A stretch of DNA of 64,000 nt from an uncultured Cohaesibacter sp. (GTDB taxonomy: Bacteria > Pseudomonadota > Alphaproteobacteria > Rhizobiales > Cohaesibacteraceae). Location of the stretch: positions 1 to 64,000 of the forward strand of contig NZ_OY759868.1 in the NCBI RefSeq assembly GCF_963662805.1, in the 5' to 3' direction. Position 1 is the stretch's first letter, and every line of letters begins with the position of its first letter. The notes beneath the pieces were generated by a model, which was not told the origin of the DNA, made no database searches, and saw only the letters and a program-made list of their open reading frames with translations. This document shows positions 38,424-46,854 of this stretch, one piece after another. The translations under genes and the position numbers were made by a program.

Positions 38424-38511
38424 GGGTCTTATCCTGATTGGTACCGCGCCAGCTCCATCCCTAAAACATGTCTGGTCCGCGGCTAGAACTTTGTTGTCTG
38501 CCTTTGAACAC

Positions 38512-38562
38512 CCCCTGAAGATCCGCCATCAGCCGAAGCCGATGCCTGCCGATGTTCAGGGG
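38512..38562 (-). promoter_or_regulatory. Nested hairpins after the leuA leader peptide
   Basis: An inner seven-pair hairpin with a TTCG loop (38527-38544) is enclosed by a CCCCTGA/TCAGGGG stem (38512-38518 with 38556-38562). The outer left arm can instead pair as TGAACA with TGTTCA, so two mutually exclusive folds exist. It overlaps the leader stop codon. There is no T-run, so termination would have to be Rho-type or the effect translational. Confidence 0.45.
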
Positions 38563-38663
38563 CAAATAAGTAGGAGAAGAGCGGAGTCTAGGCGTGCGAG
38601 AGCTGCGGGAGCTTTGGGCTCAACCGGGACAATCAGATCAAAGGTGCTCAAACGAGCAATCAT
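38556..38663 (-). CDS. leuA leader peptide
   Basis: Small frame of 35 codons on the leuA strand, 133 bases before leuA, starting MIARLSTFDL behind an AGAGAG-like site and ending LDSALLLLICP. The run of four leucine codons (CTT CTC CTA CTT), including the rarer CTA, sits just before the stop and the hairpin. This is the layout of an amino-acid-biosynthesis leader peptide, where ribosome stalling at Leu codons reports leucyl-tRNA shortage. It is not long enough for a conventional gene and no family is recognised. A possible promoter (TTGCGA and GATACT, 18-base spacer) lies upstream. Confidence 0.6.
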   Translation of the reverse strand: MIARLSTFDLIVPVEPKAPAALARLDSALLLLICP

Positions 38664-39042
38664 GATGTCTCTCTCATACGTCCATCAGGGCAGCAAAAGT
38701 GCCGCACCCAAGTATCTCCAAATCTATTACCGGATCGCAACCCATTCTACAAGTCCGCTTCAGAATTTTTTTCACCATCGAAAATAGTTAGATTTAGCCA
38801 CAATACACCAATAAATTGATACCAACTCTTTGCCTCAAATCTATAGCGGACTCATTTTAATATTCACAAACGGTCAAAAGTAACAATTAAACATAATCAA
38901 AAAGTGCATTTAATATTACAAAACCGGAAGTAGAAATACTTGCAAATTAACAAAATTTAAGGGCTTTGCGCCGAGCATGAGGCCAAACCAGCATGAAAAC
39001 CCTATCGACGAACAGTCGAAAGACAGCACGGGGAAGAAAAAG

Positions 39043-40755
39043 ATGAAGCTCCTTTCAAAGTTTAAGATGACTCAGAAAGTGACATCGCTCATCGTCGCAT
39101 CTGTTTTGGTCGCAATGGTGTCTCTTTTCGGAGTTACTTGGAGTTCCATCAGCGCAAAAGTGCGTCAAGATGTAATTGACCAGCAATCCTCCAGTATTCG
39201 CGTTGCCGCTAATGTCTTCGAATCCTCGATTGACGGTGTCACCGTTCAACGGTCGAGCGATGGCAATGTAGAGCGCATCACACTCGCCAATCTTCCCTCC
39301 TTCGAGAACCACGACATGATCGATCTCGTCGGCAGCATCACCGGAGAGACTGCGACTGTCTTTCTGTGGGACGAAGAGAGCAAGGATTTCTGGCGCAAGA
39401 CCACCAACATCAAGAAGGGTGATGGCTCGCGCGCTGTTGGCACGCAGCTTGGTCAGAATGGCGCGGTTTATCCGGTCGTGACCGGGGGCAAGACCTTTGT
39501 GGGCGAAGCGGTGATCCTCTCCATCCCCTACTATACCCTGTATCAGCCGATTTTCTCCCCGAGCAATGATGTTGTCGGGATCCTCTATGTCGGCATCGCA
39601 AAGGCCAACATCGACGCCATTCTCGGACAGATTTCGAGCCAGTTGATCATTTCCTCGATCATCGTGGCCCTGATCATTCTCACCGGCGCCTTCTTCATCA
39701 CATCGCGCATGATGAAACCGCTACCAGTCATGACCGGCATCCTGTCGTCAATCGCCAGGGATGAAAATGTCGAAACGATCCCTTATCAGGACCGCCACGA
39801 CGAGATCGGCAACATGGCCGAGGCCATCGGCGTTCTCAACCGCAACAACAAGCATCGCCTGTCGCTTGAAAAGCAGAAATCCATCACCGACCGGGAACGC
39901 GAAGAACGCGAGCAGACCATGTTCGCCACCATCCAGCAGTTCGACGCGGATGTGCAGTCATTCCTTGATCAGGTCTCCAGCAACACCCATGTTCTGGAAG
40001 GCACCGCTCAGGATCTGACCAAGATCGCAGAAACGACCGCCGACCAGACCACAAGCGCTACGGGCATTTCTCACGAAGCTGCCAACAACGTTCAGTCCGT
40101 GGCGTCCGCAGCTGAAGAACTCTCCGCCTCGATCAGCGAGATCTCCGGCCAGCTCGGCCAGACCCGCACCGTGGTTCTGCATGCCACCGAAGAGGCAGCA
40201 GCCACCAACGAGAAAGTCTCGAGCCTCGATATGGCCGCACAGAAGATCGGCGAAGTGGTCAATCTTATTCAGGACATCGCCGAGCAGACCAACCTTCTTG
40301 CCCTGAACGCCACCATCGAGGCGGCTCGCGCCGGCGAAATGGGCAAGGGCTTTGCCGTCGTCGCTGCAGAAGTCAAAGAGCTGGCAAACCAGACTTCGAA
40401 AGCAACCGAAGAGATCTCCAACCAGATCAACGGCATCCAGACCTCTTCCAACGAGGCAGTTTCGGCCATCGCCAAGATTTCCGAGACCATGCAGGAAGTC
40501 AACGAATACACCAACTCCATCGCCGCCGCTGTCGAGCAGCAGGGTCATGCGACCCACGAGATCAGCCAGAACGTGGTTCGCGCATCTCAGGGAACCAAGG
40601 AAGTGGAGGAACGTCTGGGCAGCGTCAACGACTCAGCCTCGGACACTCACACCTCCGCAAGCAACGTCTTGACCGCCTCACGCGCAGCCGCAGAACAGGC
40701 CGAAAAGCTGCGGGCCCGCATCGTGACTTTCCTCAAGGACATTCAGGCCGCCTGA
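39043..40755 (+). CDS. Methyl-accepting chemotaxis protein with periplasmic Cache-type domain
   Basis: Chemoreceptor of ~570 residues. First membrane helix at ~12-34 (VTSLIVASVLVAMVSLFGVTW), a periplasmic single-Cache-like domain to ~210 (VFLWDEESKDFWRKTTNI, then SIPYYTLYQPIFSPSNDVVGILYVGI), second helix LIISSIIVALIILTGAFFI, HAMP, and a signalling domain. The hairpin tip is DIAEQTNLLALNATIEAARAGEMGKGFAVVAAEVKELA. There is no C-terminal receptor-tethering pentapeptide. Start at 39043 is preferred because GGGGAAG lies upstream; the frame is open from 38977. AT-rich DNA at 38760-38960 precedes it, and a terminator follows. Confidence 0.9.
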   Translation: MKLLSKFKMTQKVTSLIVASVLVAMVSLFGVTWSSISAKVRQDVIDQQSSSIRVAANVFESSIDGVTVQRSSDGNVERITLANLPSFENHDMIDLVGSITGETATVFLWDEESKDFWRKTTNIKKGDGSRAVGTQLGQNGAVYPVVTGGKTFVGEAVILSIPYYTLYQPIFSPSNDVVGILYVGIAKANIDAILGQISSQLIISSIIVALIILTGAFFITSRMMKPLPVMTGILSSIARDENVETIPYQDRHDEIGNMAEAIGVLNRNNKHRLSLEKQKSITDREREEREQTMFATIQQFDADVQSFLDQVSSNTHVLEGTAQDLTKIAETTADQTTSATGISHEAANNVQSVASAAEELSASISEISGQLGQTRTVVLHATEEAAATNEKVSSLDMAAQKIGEVVNLIQDIAEQTNLLALNATIEAARAGEMGKGFAVVAAEVKELANQTSKATEEISNQINGIQTSSNEAVSAIAKISETMQEVNEYTNSIAAAVEQQGHATHEISQNVVRASQGTKEVEERLGSVNDSASDTHTSASNVLTASRAAAEQAEKLRARIVTFLKDIQAA

Positions 40756-40784
40756 TCGGTGCTAACCAATACAGAGCGCAAAAG

Positions 40785-40812
40785 AAAAGACGGGTCTCGG
40801 CCCGTCTTTTTT
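40785..40812 (+). terminator. Intrinsic terminator of the chemoreceptor gene
   Basis: Ten-base stem AAAAGACGGG with its complement and a six-base loop, continuing into a run of T. The A-run on the other side allows weak activity in the opposite direction as well, where the racemase-like gene ends 25 bases away. Confidence 0.9.
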
Positions 40813-40836
40813 GTTTCTTGAGAGGAAATAGAATCC

Positions 40837-41511
40837 TCAGGCCTTGTCGGATGCGACAAGAAAATCCCGTGTGGCACCGGCCACCGTCCAGACCTCAGCT
40901 GCCTTGGGATGCTTTGACAGCGCGAGCGCGGGGCCCATAGACGCCTGTCCCAGAGCAACATGGCTCACATCTTCGGATTGAGTGAGGAAGGCATCAATCG
41001 CCTTGGCAAGGGCTGCCTTGTAACCCTCAAGATCACCTGCCAGAAAAACATCCCAAACGCCGGGCAGCAAGACGACGTCGAGCCCGACACCCTCGGCACC
41101 CATATCCTTGCGATAGCGCTCGAATAGTGACCGGGTCGGCTCCACTGTGGTGGGAGCTGCAACAAGCACAACAAGACGGGCACCAGCACCTGACGCCAGA
41201 GCATCGGCAAAGACCGCGCTCGCAAGCAGGCCATCCGTCCGCTCGACCGCCACACCCTCGCCCTTCAGCTGATCGGCTACGGGGCTGAGGCTTGAGCAGG
41301 TCAGCAGCACCATGTCGACATCCTCGACCGTATCGGTGATGGCCTTTGCGATGTCCTCGCCGAGTGGCCCGTCGATCTGCCCCTTGGCTGTCACGGCCTG
41401 AAGAAGATCGTTGCGCACCACATGCTGCACCGGAGCCTTGTCAGATCCTTCGAGGATCTGGGAGAAAAGCTCAACATTACTGCCCACGCTGTGAAGAAAG
41501 GAAAAGGACAT
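40837..41511 (-). CDS. Aspartate/glutamate racemase-superfamily protein
   Basis: About 224 residues. FSFLHSVGSNVELFSQIL and VRNDLLQAV at the start, VDMVLLTCSSLSPVADQL with the first conserved cysteine (~80), and a matching second half with VVLVAAPTTVEPTRSLFERY fit the two-domain Asp/Glu racemase fold. The usual second catalytic cysteine is not obvious; the corresponding segment reads VALGQASMGPAL, so true racemase activity is doubtful. Start at 41511 (MSFSFLHSV). Its substrate and pathway are unknown. Confidence 0.7.
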   Translation of the reverse strand: MSFSFLHSVGSNVELFSQILEGSDKAPVQHVVRNDLLQAVTAKGQIDGPLGEDIAKAITDTVEDVDMVLLTCSSLSPVADQLKGEGVAVERTDGLLASAVFADALASGAGARLVVLVAAPTTVEPTRSLFERYRKDMGAEGVGLDVVLLPGVWDVFLAGDLEGYKAALAKAIDAFLTQSEDVSHVALGQASMGPALALSKHPKAAEVWTVAGATRDFLVASDKA

Positions 41512-41671
41512 CGGAAAACCATCAGTTTGAGGGAAGAAGGCGGACAAGGAGTACCACGTGCTTGCATGACCGCATGACCGCCAGTGTATCGTCAATGTGG
41601 CTTGGTACCAATCCTGTCTGACGACTTCGTGACGGATTGTTTGCAAGCAGTCCCTAAGCCACTGGATGAAC

Positions 41672-42418
41672 CTAGACCAGACCGACCACCATCAGGGCAC
41701 CCATGACAACCATCATCAGGTTCTCGGTGAGGGAAATGGCCCCGAGCGGGACATTGCTGCCACCGCCAACACAGGCGCACTTCAGCTCGCGCTTATCGAT
41801 ATAGACCGCCTTGATCACCGAAACGGCACTGATCGAACCAATCACAAAGGCGATGGCCCCAAACAGCGGCGACAACACACCGGCGATCATGCCGATCCCG
41901 GCCAGCGCCTCGGCGAAGGGGTAGATATAGGCATAACGGACCCATCGCATACCAACGAGGTCATAGGTGATGAACTGGTTGGTGAAGGAAAACAGATCCC
42001 TCAACTTGAGAATGGCGAGCATGCACATATTGAGGCCGACGAACCAGACCAGCGCGGTCACGGGAGCCAGAGTTCCGGCCACAGCCCAACTTGCAGCCAG
42101 CGCCATCAGAAAGGTGGTCGCAAAGACCGCGATCACCGGCTGATAGGTGGTGCCGGTCTGCTTGCCGGTCTCTTCATCGAAATAGTCGGCCAGTTCGTCA
42201 AACCCGCCGATGCGGTCACCGTCAATGAAAGTCTGGGGCGTTGTCTCCACCCCCTGCTCTTTCATGAAGGCCTCTGTCTCTGCCCGACTGGTAAAGTGAT
42301 GATCCTCGATCTCGAACCCCTTGCGCTCGAGAAGATCCTTCGACTTGATCCCGAAGGGGCAAATATGGTCATCCGAGACGATGCGGTAGAGCACGGCCTT
42401 TTTCGGATTAGCGGACAT
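41672..42418 (-). CDS. Glutaredoxin-MauE/DoxX fusion membrane protein
   Basis: Two-domain protein. Residues ~8-80 form a glutaredoxin-like domain with YRIVSDDHICPFGIKSKDLLERKG; the active site is C-P-F-G, lacking the second cysteine, so it is a monothiol type, followed by TTPQTFIDGDRIGGFDEL. The rest is a four-helix MauE/DoxX-like membrane domain with the cytoplasmic or periplasmic motif LKCACVGGGSNVPLG, cysteines typical of MauE proteins that help with disulfide formation. The start ATG at 42418 overlaps the DUF305 gene stop by 11 bases, so they are co-translated. A role in cofactor or metal-protein maturation is inferred. Confidence 0.78.
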   Translation of the reverse strand: MSANPKKAVLYRIVSDDHICPFGIKSKDLLERKGFEIEDHHFTSRAETEAFMKEQGVETTPQTFIDGDRIGGFDELADYFDEETGKQTGTTYQPVIAVFATTFLMALAASWAVAGTLAPVTALVWFVGLNMCMLAILKLRDLFSFTNQFITYDLVGMRWVRYAYIYPFAEALAGIGMIAGVLSPLFGAIAFVIGSISAVSVIKAVYIDKRELKCACVGGGSNVPLGAISLTENLMMVVMGALMVVGLV

Positions 42419-42977
42419 AAGCAACGATCTCTCCTTTCACATTGTTCAGTTCGGGTTTGATCTCGAAGGGGGTCTCGGTCGCAAAGGTGGGCACGGGGCG
42501 GATCGCAGCTTCCGTGGTGGTTCTCGCGACACCATTGGCCTCGATATCGTCGATCAGCCATTCCATTTCGCGAATTTCCTTGCGCTGGGTCTCAGAAATG
42601 CCGCTCGCCAGTTGCTGAACACGCACATCCTCAATTCCCGCCCGCTCACTGGTCATGATGGCGATGGAATGATGCGGGATCATCGCCCGCATATAGGCAG
42701 TGCTGTCGATGGTGGTCTGGCTACGCACCAGATAGAGAGAGACGGCAAAAACCACGAGGCTCGCCGCAAAGACGGCAAGATTGAGCAACCGGTTTTGGTA
42801 CATGCCGGACATGAAACTGAGCATGACAATCGTCATGGCCGATCCCATGACCAAGGCCATGTACAGGCGGGTTTCGCTCCAGAAGACGTGGTCGATGGAA
42901 TAGGTGTTCAAATACATCAGGCCGAGCATCACCGCAGTGGAGACCCCGATCGTCACAATCAATTGCACATAGCGCAT
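42408..42977 (-). CDS. DUF305 membrane protein
   Basis: Protein of 189 residues. Three hydrophobic segments occur in the N-terminal 85 residues (LIVTIGVSTAVMLGLMYLN, LVMGSAMTIVMLSFMSGMY, LAVFAASLVVFAVSLYLV), then the DUF305 motif YMRAMIPHHSIAIMTSERAGIEDVRVQQLA with conserved histidines and methionines that in other members are linked to copper handling. The C-terminal part is extended and hydrophilic. It overlaps the glutaredoxin-MauE gene, supporting a joint function, possibly copper homeostasis or redox protection of the envelope. Confidence 0.8.
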   Translation of the reverse strand: MRYVQLIVTIGVSTAVMLGLMYLNTYSIDHVFWSETRLYMALVMGSAMTIVMLSFMSGMYQNRLLNLAVFAASLVVFAVSLYLVRSQTTIDSTAYMRAMIPHHSIAIMTSERAGIEDVRVQQLASGISETQRKEIREMEWLIDDIEANGVARTTTEAAIRPVPTFATETPFEIKPELNNVKGEIVAYVR

Positions 42978-43051
42978 GGTTCGTTGGCTCCTTTATGGGA
43001 GACCAACGGCTGATGCCTGAAAATGTTCCGTGAAAGACGGGGTGCGCGCCG

Positions 43052-43975
43052 TCAGACCATCAGGGTGCCAGAGGCAACGATCAACGCGCTACCACCGATC
43101 CGCTCTTCCTTCAACCGACCATCGGCGACATCGAGTTCCAATTCGATGATCGAGGGACGATCCATTTCGAACCCCTGCTCGATGATATATTTGTGCGTCC
43201 CCTGCCCGGGCTTGTCGAACTGGCAGATCACACCGGCAAAGGCAGCAGCGGCCGACCCCGTCGCCGGATCTTCCATGACACCCATCGAGGGCGCAAACAT
43301 GCGCGTATGGAAGCTCGAGCCGTGACGCACGGTCTCGCGTGTGTAGAGATAGGCATCATTGTGCGCATGGCTGCCAAACGCCGTGCTCCAGCTTGGCATC
43401 ACCGGACGCGCCCGCCGGATGGCCTCAAGGTTGCGGATCGGAATCATGGCAAAGGGCACACCGGCCGAATAGGCACTCGGCACATGATTCTCGAACCCGA
43501 TATCCTTGATATGCAGGCCAAGGGCGGCGGCGATTTCATCCTTGGAGCCAAGACGGCTTTCAATCACTTCGGCATTCTTGGGCACGTCGAAGACGGCCTC
43601 GCCCACATTGCCGGGCTTGAGCTTCAATCGCGCCTGAATGGGGCCAACCTTCTCCTCGAGCATCATCACGCTGTCCATGCGTTTCTCCAGATCAGGAAAG
43701 CGCTGCAAGCCAAGCAGCACCGCCGTGCCCACCGTGGGATGGCCCGCGAACGGCAATTCAAACGCAGGGGTGAAGATCCTGAGCGCCGCGTTGAAGACCT
43801 TGTTCTTGGGCGGCTGTACAAACACCGTCTCGGAAAGATTGAATTCCTTGGCGATCTTTTGCATCTCTTCGTCGGACAGCCCTTCGCTATCCATCACCAC
43901 CGCCAGAGGGTTTCCGGCAAACAGCTCGTCCGTAAAGACGTCAAGAATGAAATAGCGGCGGGCAGATCTCGACAT
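43052..43975 (-). CDS. PhzF-family isomerase/epimerase
   Basis: Homologue of phenazine-synthesis protein PhzF, 307 residues. Family landmarks: YFILDVFTDELFAGNPLAVV at the start, FNLSETVFVQPP containing the conserved catalytic Glu, RIFTPAFELPFAGHPTVGTAVLL and the closing MGVMEDPATGSAAAAFAGVI. The two halves of the diaminopimelate-epimerase-like fold are both present. No phenazine genes are near, so it is one of the numerous PhzF paralogues with unknown substrate. Confidence 0.85.
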   Translation of the reverse strand: MSRSARRYFILDVFTDELFAGNPLAVVMDSEGLSDEEMQKIAKEFNLSETVFVQPPKNKVFNAALRIFTPAFELPFAGHPTVGTAVLLGLQRFPDLEKRMDSVMMLEEKVGPIQARLKLKPGNVGEAVFDVPKNAEVIESRLGSKDEIAAALGLHIKDIGFENHVPSAYSAGVPFAMIPIRNLEAIRRARPVMPSWSTAFGSHAHNDAYLYTRETVRHGSSFHTRMFAPSMGVMEDPATGSAAAAFAGVICQFDKPGQGTHKYIIEQGFEMDRPSIIELELDVADGRLKEERIGGSALIVASGTLMV

Positions 43976-44114
43976 GGGTCATCTTCTCCTGATGAGGCAC
44001 GACATGATAGGAGGGAGCCCAGTATAAGGGCAAAGGGCATCCGGCTCCAAGGCATTCTGCAGCCAACAAGGGGCAGCAGATAGACTTAGGCCGGGAAGAC
44101 TTAACGAAGTCTGA

Positions 44115-44147
44115 AACGAAAAATCCCGGCGCGAAAGGCCGGGATTT
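44115..44147 (-). terminator. Intrinsic terminator of ilvC
   Basis: Ten-base stem AAATCCCGGC/GCCGGGATTT with a seven-base loop (44121-44147) and a T-run on the minus strand, 28 bases beyond the ilvC stop. Confidence 0.9.
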
Positions 44148-44175
44148 CTCTGAATTACCAGACAGACGAAGCGCC

Positions 44176-45195
44176 TTAGTTCTTCGACTTGTCGACCATG
44201 GCTTTTTCTTTGATCCATGGCATCATGTCGCGCAGCTTTGCACCGACTTCTTCAACCTGATGGGCGTCGTTGCGTGCACGGACAGCCTTGAACGAGGTCT
44301 GGTTGACCTTGTTTTCCAGCATCCAGTTGCGCACGAAGGTGCCGTCCTGAATGTCGGTGAGAACGCGTTTCATCTCTGCCTTGGTGTCCGGCGTGATGAC
44401 GCGCGGGCCGGTGACATATTCACCATATTCGGCGGTGTTGGAGATGGAGTAGTTCATGTTGGCGATGCCGCCCTCATAGATGAGGTCAACGATCAGCTTC
44501 ATTTCGTGAACGCACTCGAAGTAAGCCATTTCAGGGGCATAGCCTGCTTCCACGAGGGTTTCGAAACCGGCACGCATTAGCTCGACGGCACCACCGCAGA
44601 GAACGGCCTGCTCGCCGAACAGGTCGGTTTCACATTCTTCCTTGAAGGTGGTTTCGATGACACCAGCGCGGCCGCCGCCATTGGCAGAAGCGTAGGACAG
44701 GGCAAGATCATGGGCGTTGCCGGTTGCATCCTGTGCAATTGCGATCAGGGTCGGAACGCCAGCGCCGCGCAGATATTCGCCGCGAACGGTGTGGCCCGGG
44801 CCCTTCGGAGCGACCATGGCAACGTCGAGGTCGGCGCGCGGCTCGATCAGGTTGAAATGCACGTTGAGACCATGAGCAAACAGCAGCAGAGCGTTTTCTT
44901 TCAGGTTGCTGTGCATTTCGGAATAGTAGATGTCAGCCTGCAGCTCATCCGGGGTCAGCATCATGACGACGTCAGCCCATTTGGATGCTTCGGCAACGGT
45001 CATCACTTTGAGACCTTCGCCTTCGGCTTTCTTGACAGAGGCAGAGCCTTCGCGAAGAGCGATCACCAGATTGGCAACACCGGAGTCACGCAGGTTCAGT
45101 GCATGGGCGTGGCCCTGGGAACCATAGCCGACGATAGCAACATTCTTGCCTTTGATCAGATTGATATCTGCATCGCGATCATAATATACGCGCAT
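44176..45195 (-). CDS. ilvC: Ketol-acid reductoisomerase
   Basis: Second enzyme of isoleucine/valine synthesis; isomerises and reduces acetolactate with NADPH and Mg. The class I form, 339 residues: NADPH site VAIVGYGSQGHAHALNLRDSG (~18-38), phosphate-binding VIALREGSASVKKAE, Mg/substrate residues in ECETDLFGEQAVLCGG and CVHEMKLIVDLIYEGGIANM. It has its own promoter-like sequence (45280-45308), an AAGGGAAG ribosome site and a terminator. It lies downstream of ilvB, ilvH and pdxJ on the same strand. Confidence 0.95.
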   Translation of the reverse strand: MRVYYDRDADINLIKGKNVAIVGYGSQGHAHALNLRDSGVANLVIALREGSASVKKAEGEGLKVMTVAEASKWADVVMMLTPDELQADIYYSEMHSNLKENALLLFAHGLNVHFNLIEPRADLDVAMVAPKGPGHTVRGEYLRGAGVPTLIAIAQDATGNAHDLALSYASANGGGRAGVIETTFKEECETDLFGEQAVLCGGAVELMRAGFETLVEAGYAPEMAYFECVHEMKLIVDLIYEGGIANMNYSISNTAEYGEYVTGPRVITPDTKAEMKRVLTDIQDGTFVRNWMLENKVNQTSFKAVRARNDAHQVEEVGAKLRDMMPWIKEKAMVDKSKN

Positions 45196-45279
45196 TATTT
45201 CTTCCCTTTTCCTCGCCGTCGGTTGCGATTTGTTTCCGAACAGCCTTTTTAAATGGTCGAAACCGAAATATTTGTACTT

Positions 45280-45308
45280 GCCCTAAAGAAACCACTCCAG
45301 AAGGTCAA
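45280..45308 (-). promoter_or_regulatory. Probable sigma-70 promoter of ilvC
   Basis: TTGACC, 17 bases, TAGGGC on the minus strand, 85 bases upstream of the ilvC start. The -35 element equals that of the ilvB leader promoter; the -10 element is weak. Confidence 0.45.
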
Positions 45309-45360
45309 GTGCAAACGATGGAACAGCACCCCCGCAAAGGGGCGCAAAAAGTAGTGTGTC

Positions 45361-46104
45361 TTACAACTCGCCCATGGATGACTGGAAGCGACGGACGCTT
45401 TCAGCAAAGCCATGAATGAGCGCATCAGCAACAAAGCCGTGACCGATGGAAACCTCGCGAATGAAAGGCACCTCGGCAATCAGCGCAGGCAAATTGTCCG
45501 GCGTGAGATCGTGACCGGCATTCACCCCGAGACCGGCTTCCTTGGCCGCATGGGCCGTCGCCACGACTTCTGCAAGTCGGGTCTTCTCAAGCTCGGCGTC
45601 CGAATGGCAGGCACCAAAGGGCCCGGTGTAGATCTCGATACGGTCTGCTCCGACCGCAGCAGCCTTTGCGGGCTGAGCAGGATCCGGATCGACAAACAGC
45701 GACACCCGGCTGCCGGAGCGCTTGATCACTGCGATCACATCGCGCAGCAGCGCGTCATTGGCCTCGAAATCCCAGCCGTGATCCGATGTCGTCTGGCCGG
45801 GTAGATCTGGCACGAACAACACCTGATCGGGTTTGATCTCCTCGCACAGCGCCATGAAGCGATTGTCAGGATAGCCTTCAAGGCACAATTCCTTGCCCGG
45901 AAAGTCATTGCGGATCATGTCAACGAGATCGCGCACATCCTTCCGGCGAATGTGCCGCTCGTCGGGTCGCGGATGCACCGTGATCCCCTTGGCTCCGGCC
46001 TCGAGCGCAATGCGGGACAATCCCGTCACACTCGGCCATGGCAGGTCGCGCCGGTTGCGCAGCACAGCCACCGCATTCACATTCACACTCAGTCGCGTCT
46101 TCAT
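45361..46104 (-). CDS. pdxJ: Pyridoxine 5'-phosphate synthase
   Basis: Final enzyme of the DXP-dependent vitamin B6 route, joining 3-amino-2-oxopropyl phosphate and 1-deoxyxylulose 5-phosphate. TIM barrel of about 247 residues: RLSVNVNAVAVLRNRR, GAKGITVHPRPDERHIRRKDV (phosphate/substrate loop), DRIEIYTGPFGACH, GLGVNAGHDLTPDNLPAL and EVSIGHGFVADALIHG. The start at 46104 (MKTRLSV) is chosen; the frame continues 34 residues upstream without family sequence. It sits between ilvH and ilvC with separate flanking signals. PLP is needed by the branched-chain aminotransferase, so the location is functionally sensible. Confidence 0.93.
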   Translation of the reverse strand: MKTRLSVNVNAVAVLRNRRDLPWPSVTGLSRIALEAGAKGITVHPRPDERHIRRKDVRDLVDMIRNDFPGKELCLEGYPDNRFMALCEEIKPDQVLFVPDLPGQTTSDHGWDFEANDALLRDVIAVIKRSGSRVSLFVDPDPAQPAKAAAVGADRIEIYTGPFGACHSDAELEKTRLAEVVATAHAAKEAGLGVNAGHDLTPDNLPALIAEVPFIREVSIGHGFVADALIHGFAESVRRFQSSMGEL

Positions 46105-46204
46105 CGCTTGCAATTCCCTTGAACCGTTCCTGTCGCAGGCTGACCCGAGGTTCGGGCCGGTCCGCGCCAACAGCAATGCCACTTGGAGGCGGGCCACTTC
46201 AACC

Positions 46205-46247
46205 AAAAAATGACCGAGCCTTCCCCGCGGGGGTGCGGGAAAGGCTC
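46205..46247 (-). terminator. Intrinsic terminator of ilvBH
   Basis: Stem of about 13 pairs (46216-46228 with 46235-46247, one G-T pair) and a six-base loop, followed on the minus strand by a run of six T. It is 20 bases past the ilvH stop and separates ilvBH from pdxJ. Confidence 0.9.
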
Positions 46248-46267
46248 TTTATCGACCCGTTGTCGCC

Positions 46268-46810
46268 TCAGGTCTTGTCCTGTCCGCGCCTCAGCGCAAT
46301 CACACCGGTGCGGCACACCTCAACGAGGCCTAGGGGCTGCATGATGGTGACGAACTGCTCGATCTTCTGCTGACGACCGGTCATCTCGAAGACAAAATGC
46401 TCAGCCGTCGCATCAATCACGGTCGCCCGGAAGGCATCAGCAAGGCGCAGCGCTTCGACGCGCTTCTCGCCGGTTCCCGCCACCTTGATGAGCGCCAGTT
46501 CACGCTCCAGCGGCTTGATTTCGCTGATCGAGAGATCCGCAACCTCGTGCACAGGCACCAGCCGCCCGAGCTGCGAGCGGATCTGCTGAATGACCTGCGG
46601 CGTCGCCGTCGTGACGATGGTGATGCGCGAGACATGATCCTCGTGCGAGGTTTCCGACACCGTCAGGGAGTCGATGTTGTAGCCGCGACCGGAAAACAGA
46701 CCGATAACCCGTGCAAGCACGCCCGGTTCGTTGTCCACCAGAACCGACAGCGTATGCGTTTCTTCAACGCTGGTGACTTCTTCAATGAAATAGGCAGATC
46801 CCTGTTGCAT
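46268..46810 (-). CDS. ilvH: Acetolactate synthase small (regulatory) subunit
   Basis: Regulatory subunit giving valine feedback to the catalytic subunit. The N-terminal ACT domain is HTLSVLVDNEPGVLARVIGLFSGRGYNIDSLTV (residues ~19-51), followed by the dimerisation part and a C-terminal ALS_ss domain (ERELALIKVAGTGEKRVEAL, VFEMTGRQQKIEQF). The 180-residue length is of the large-family type (IlvH/IlvN). It follows ilvB by 44 bases and is transcribed with it. Confidence 0.94.
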   Translation of the reverse strand: MQQGSAYFIEEVTSVEETHTLSVLVDNEPGVLARVIGLFSGRGYNIDSLTVSETSHEDHVSRITIVTTATPQVIQQIRSQLGRLVPVHEVADLSISEIKPLERELALIKVAGTGEKRVEALRLADAFRATVIDATAEHFVFEMTGRQQKIEQFVTIMQPLGLVEVCRTGVIALRRGQDKT

Positions 46811-46854
46811 CTTGCCGTTCCTTCTTTAGATCTGGGTTTGGGACACGCGGGGGA

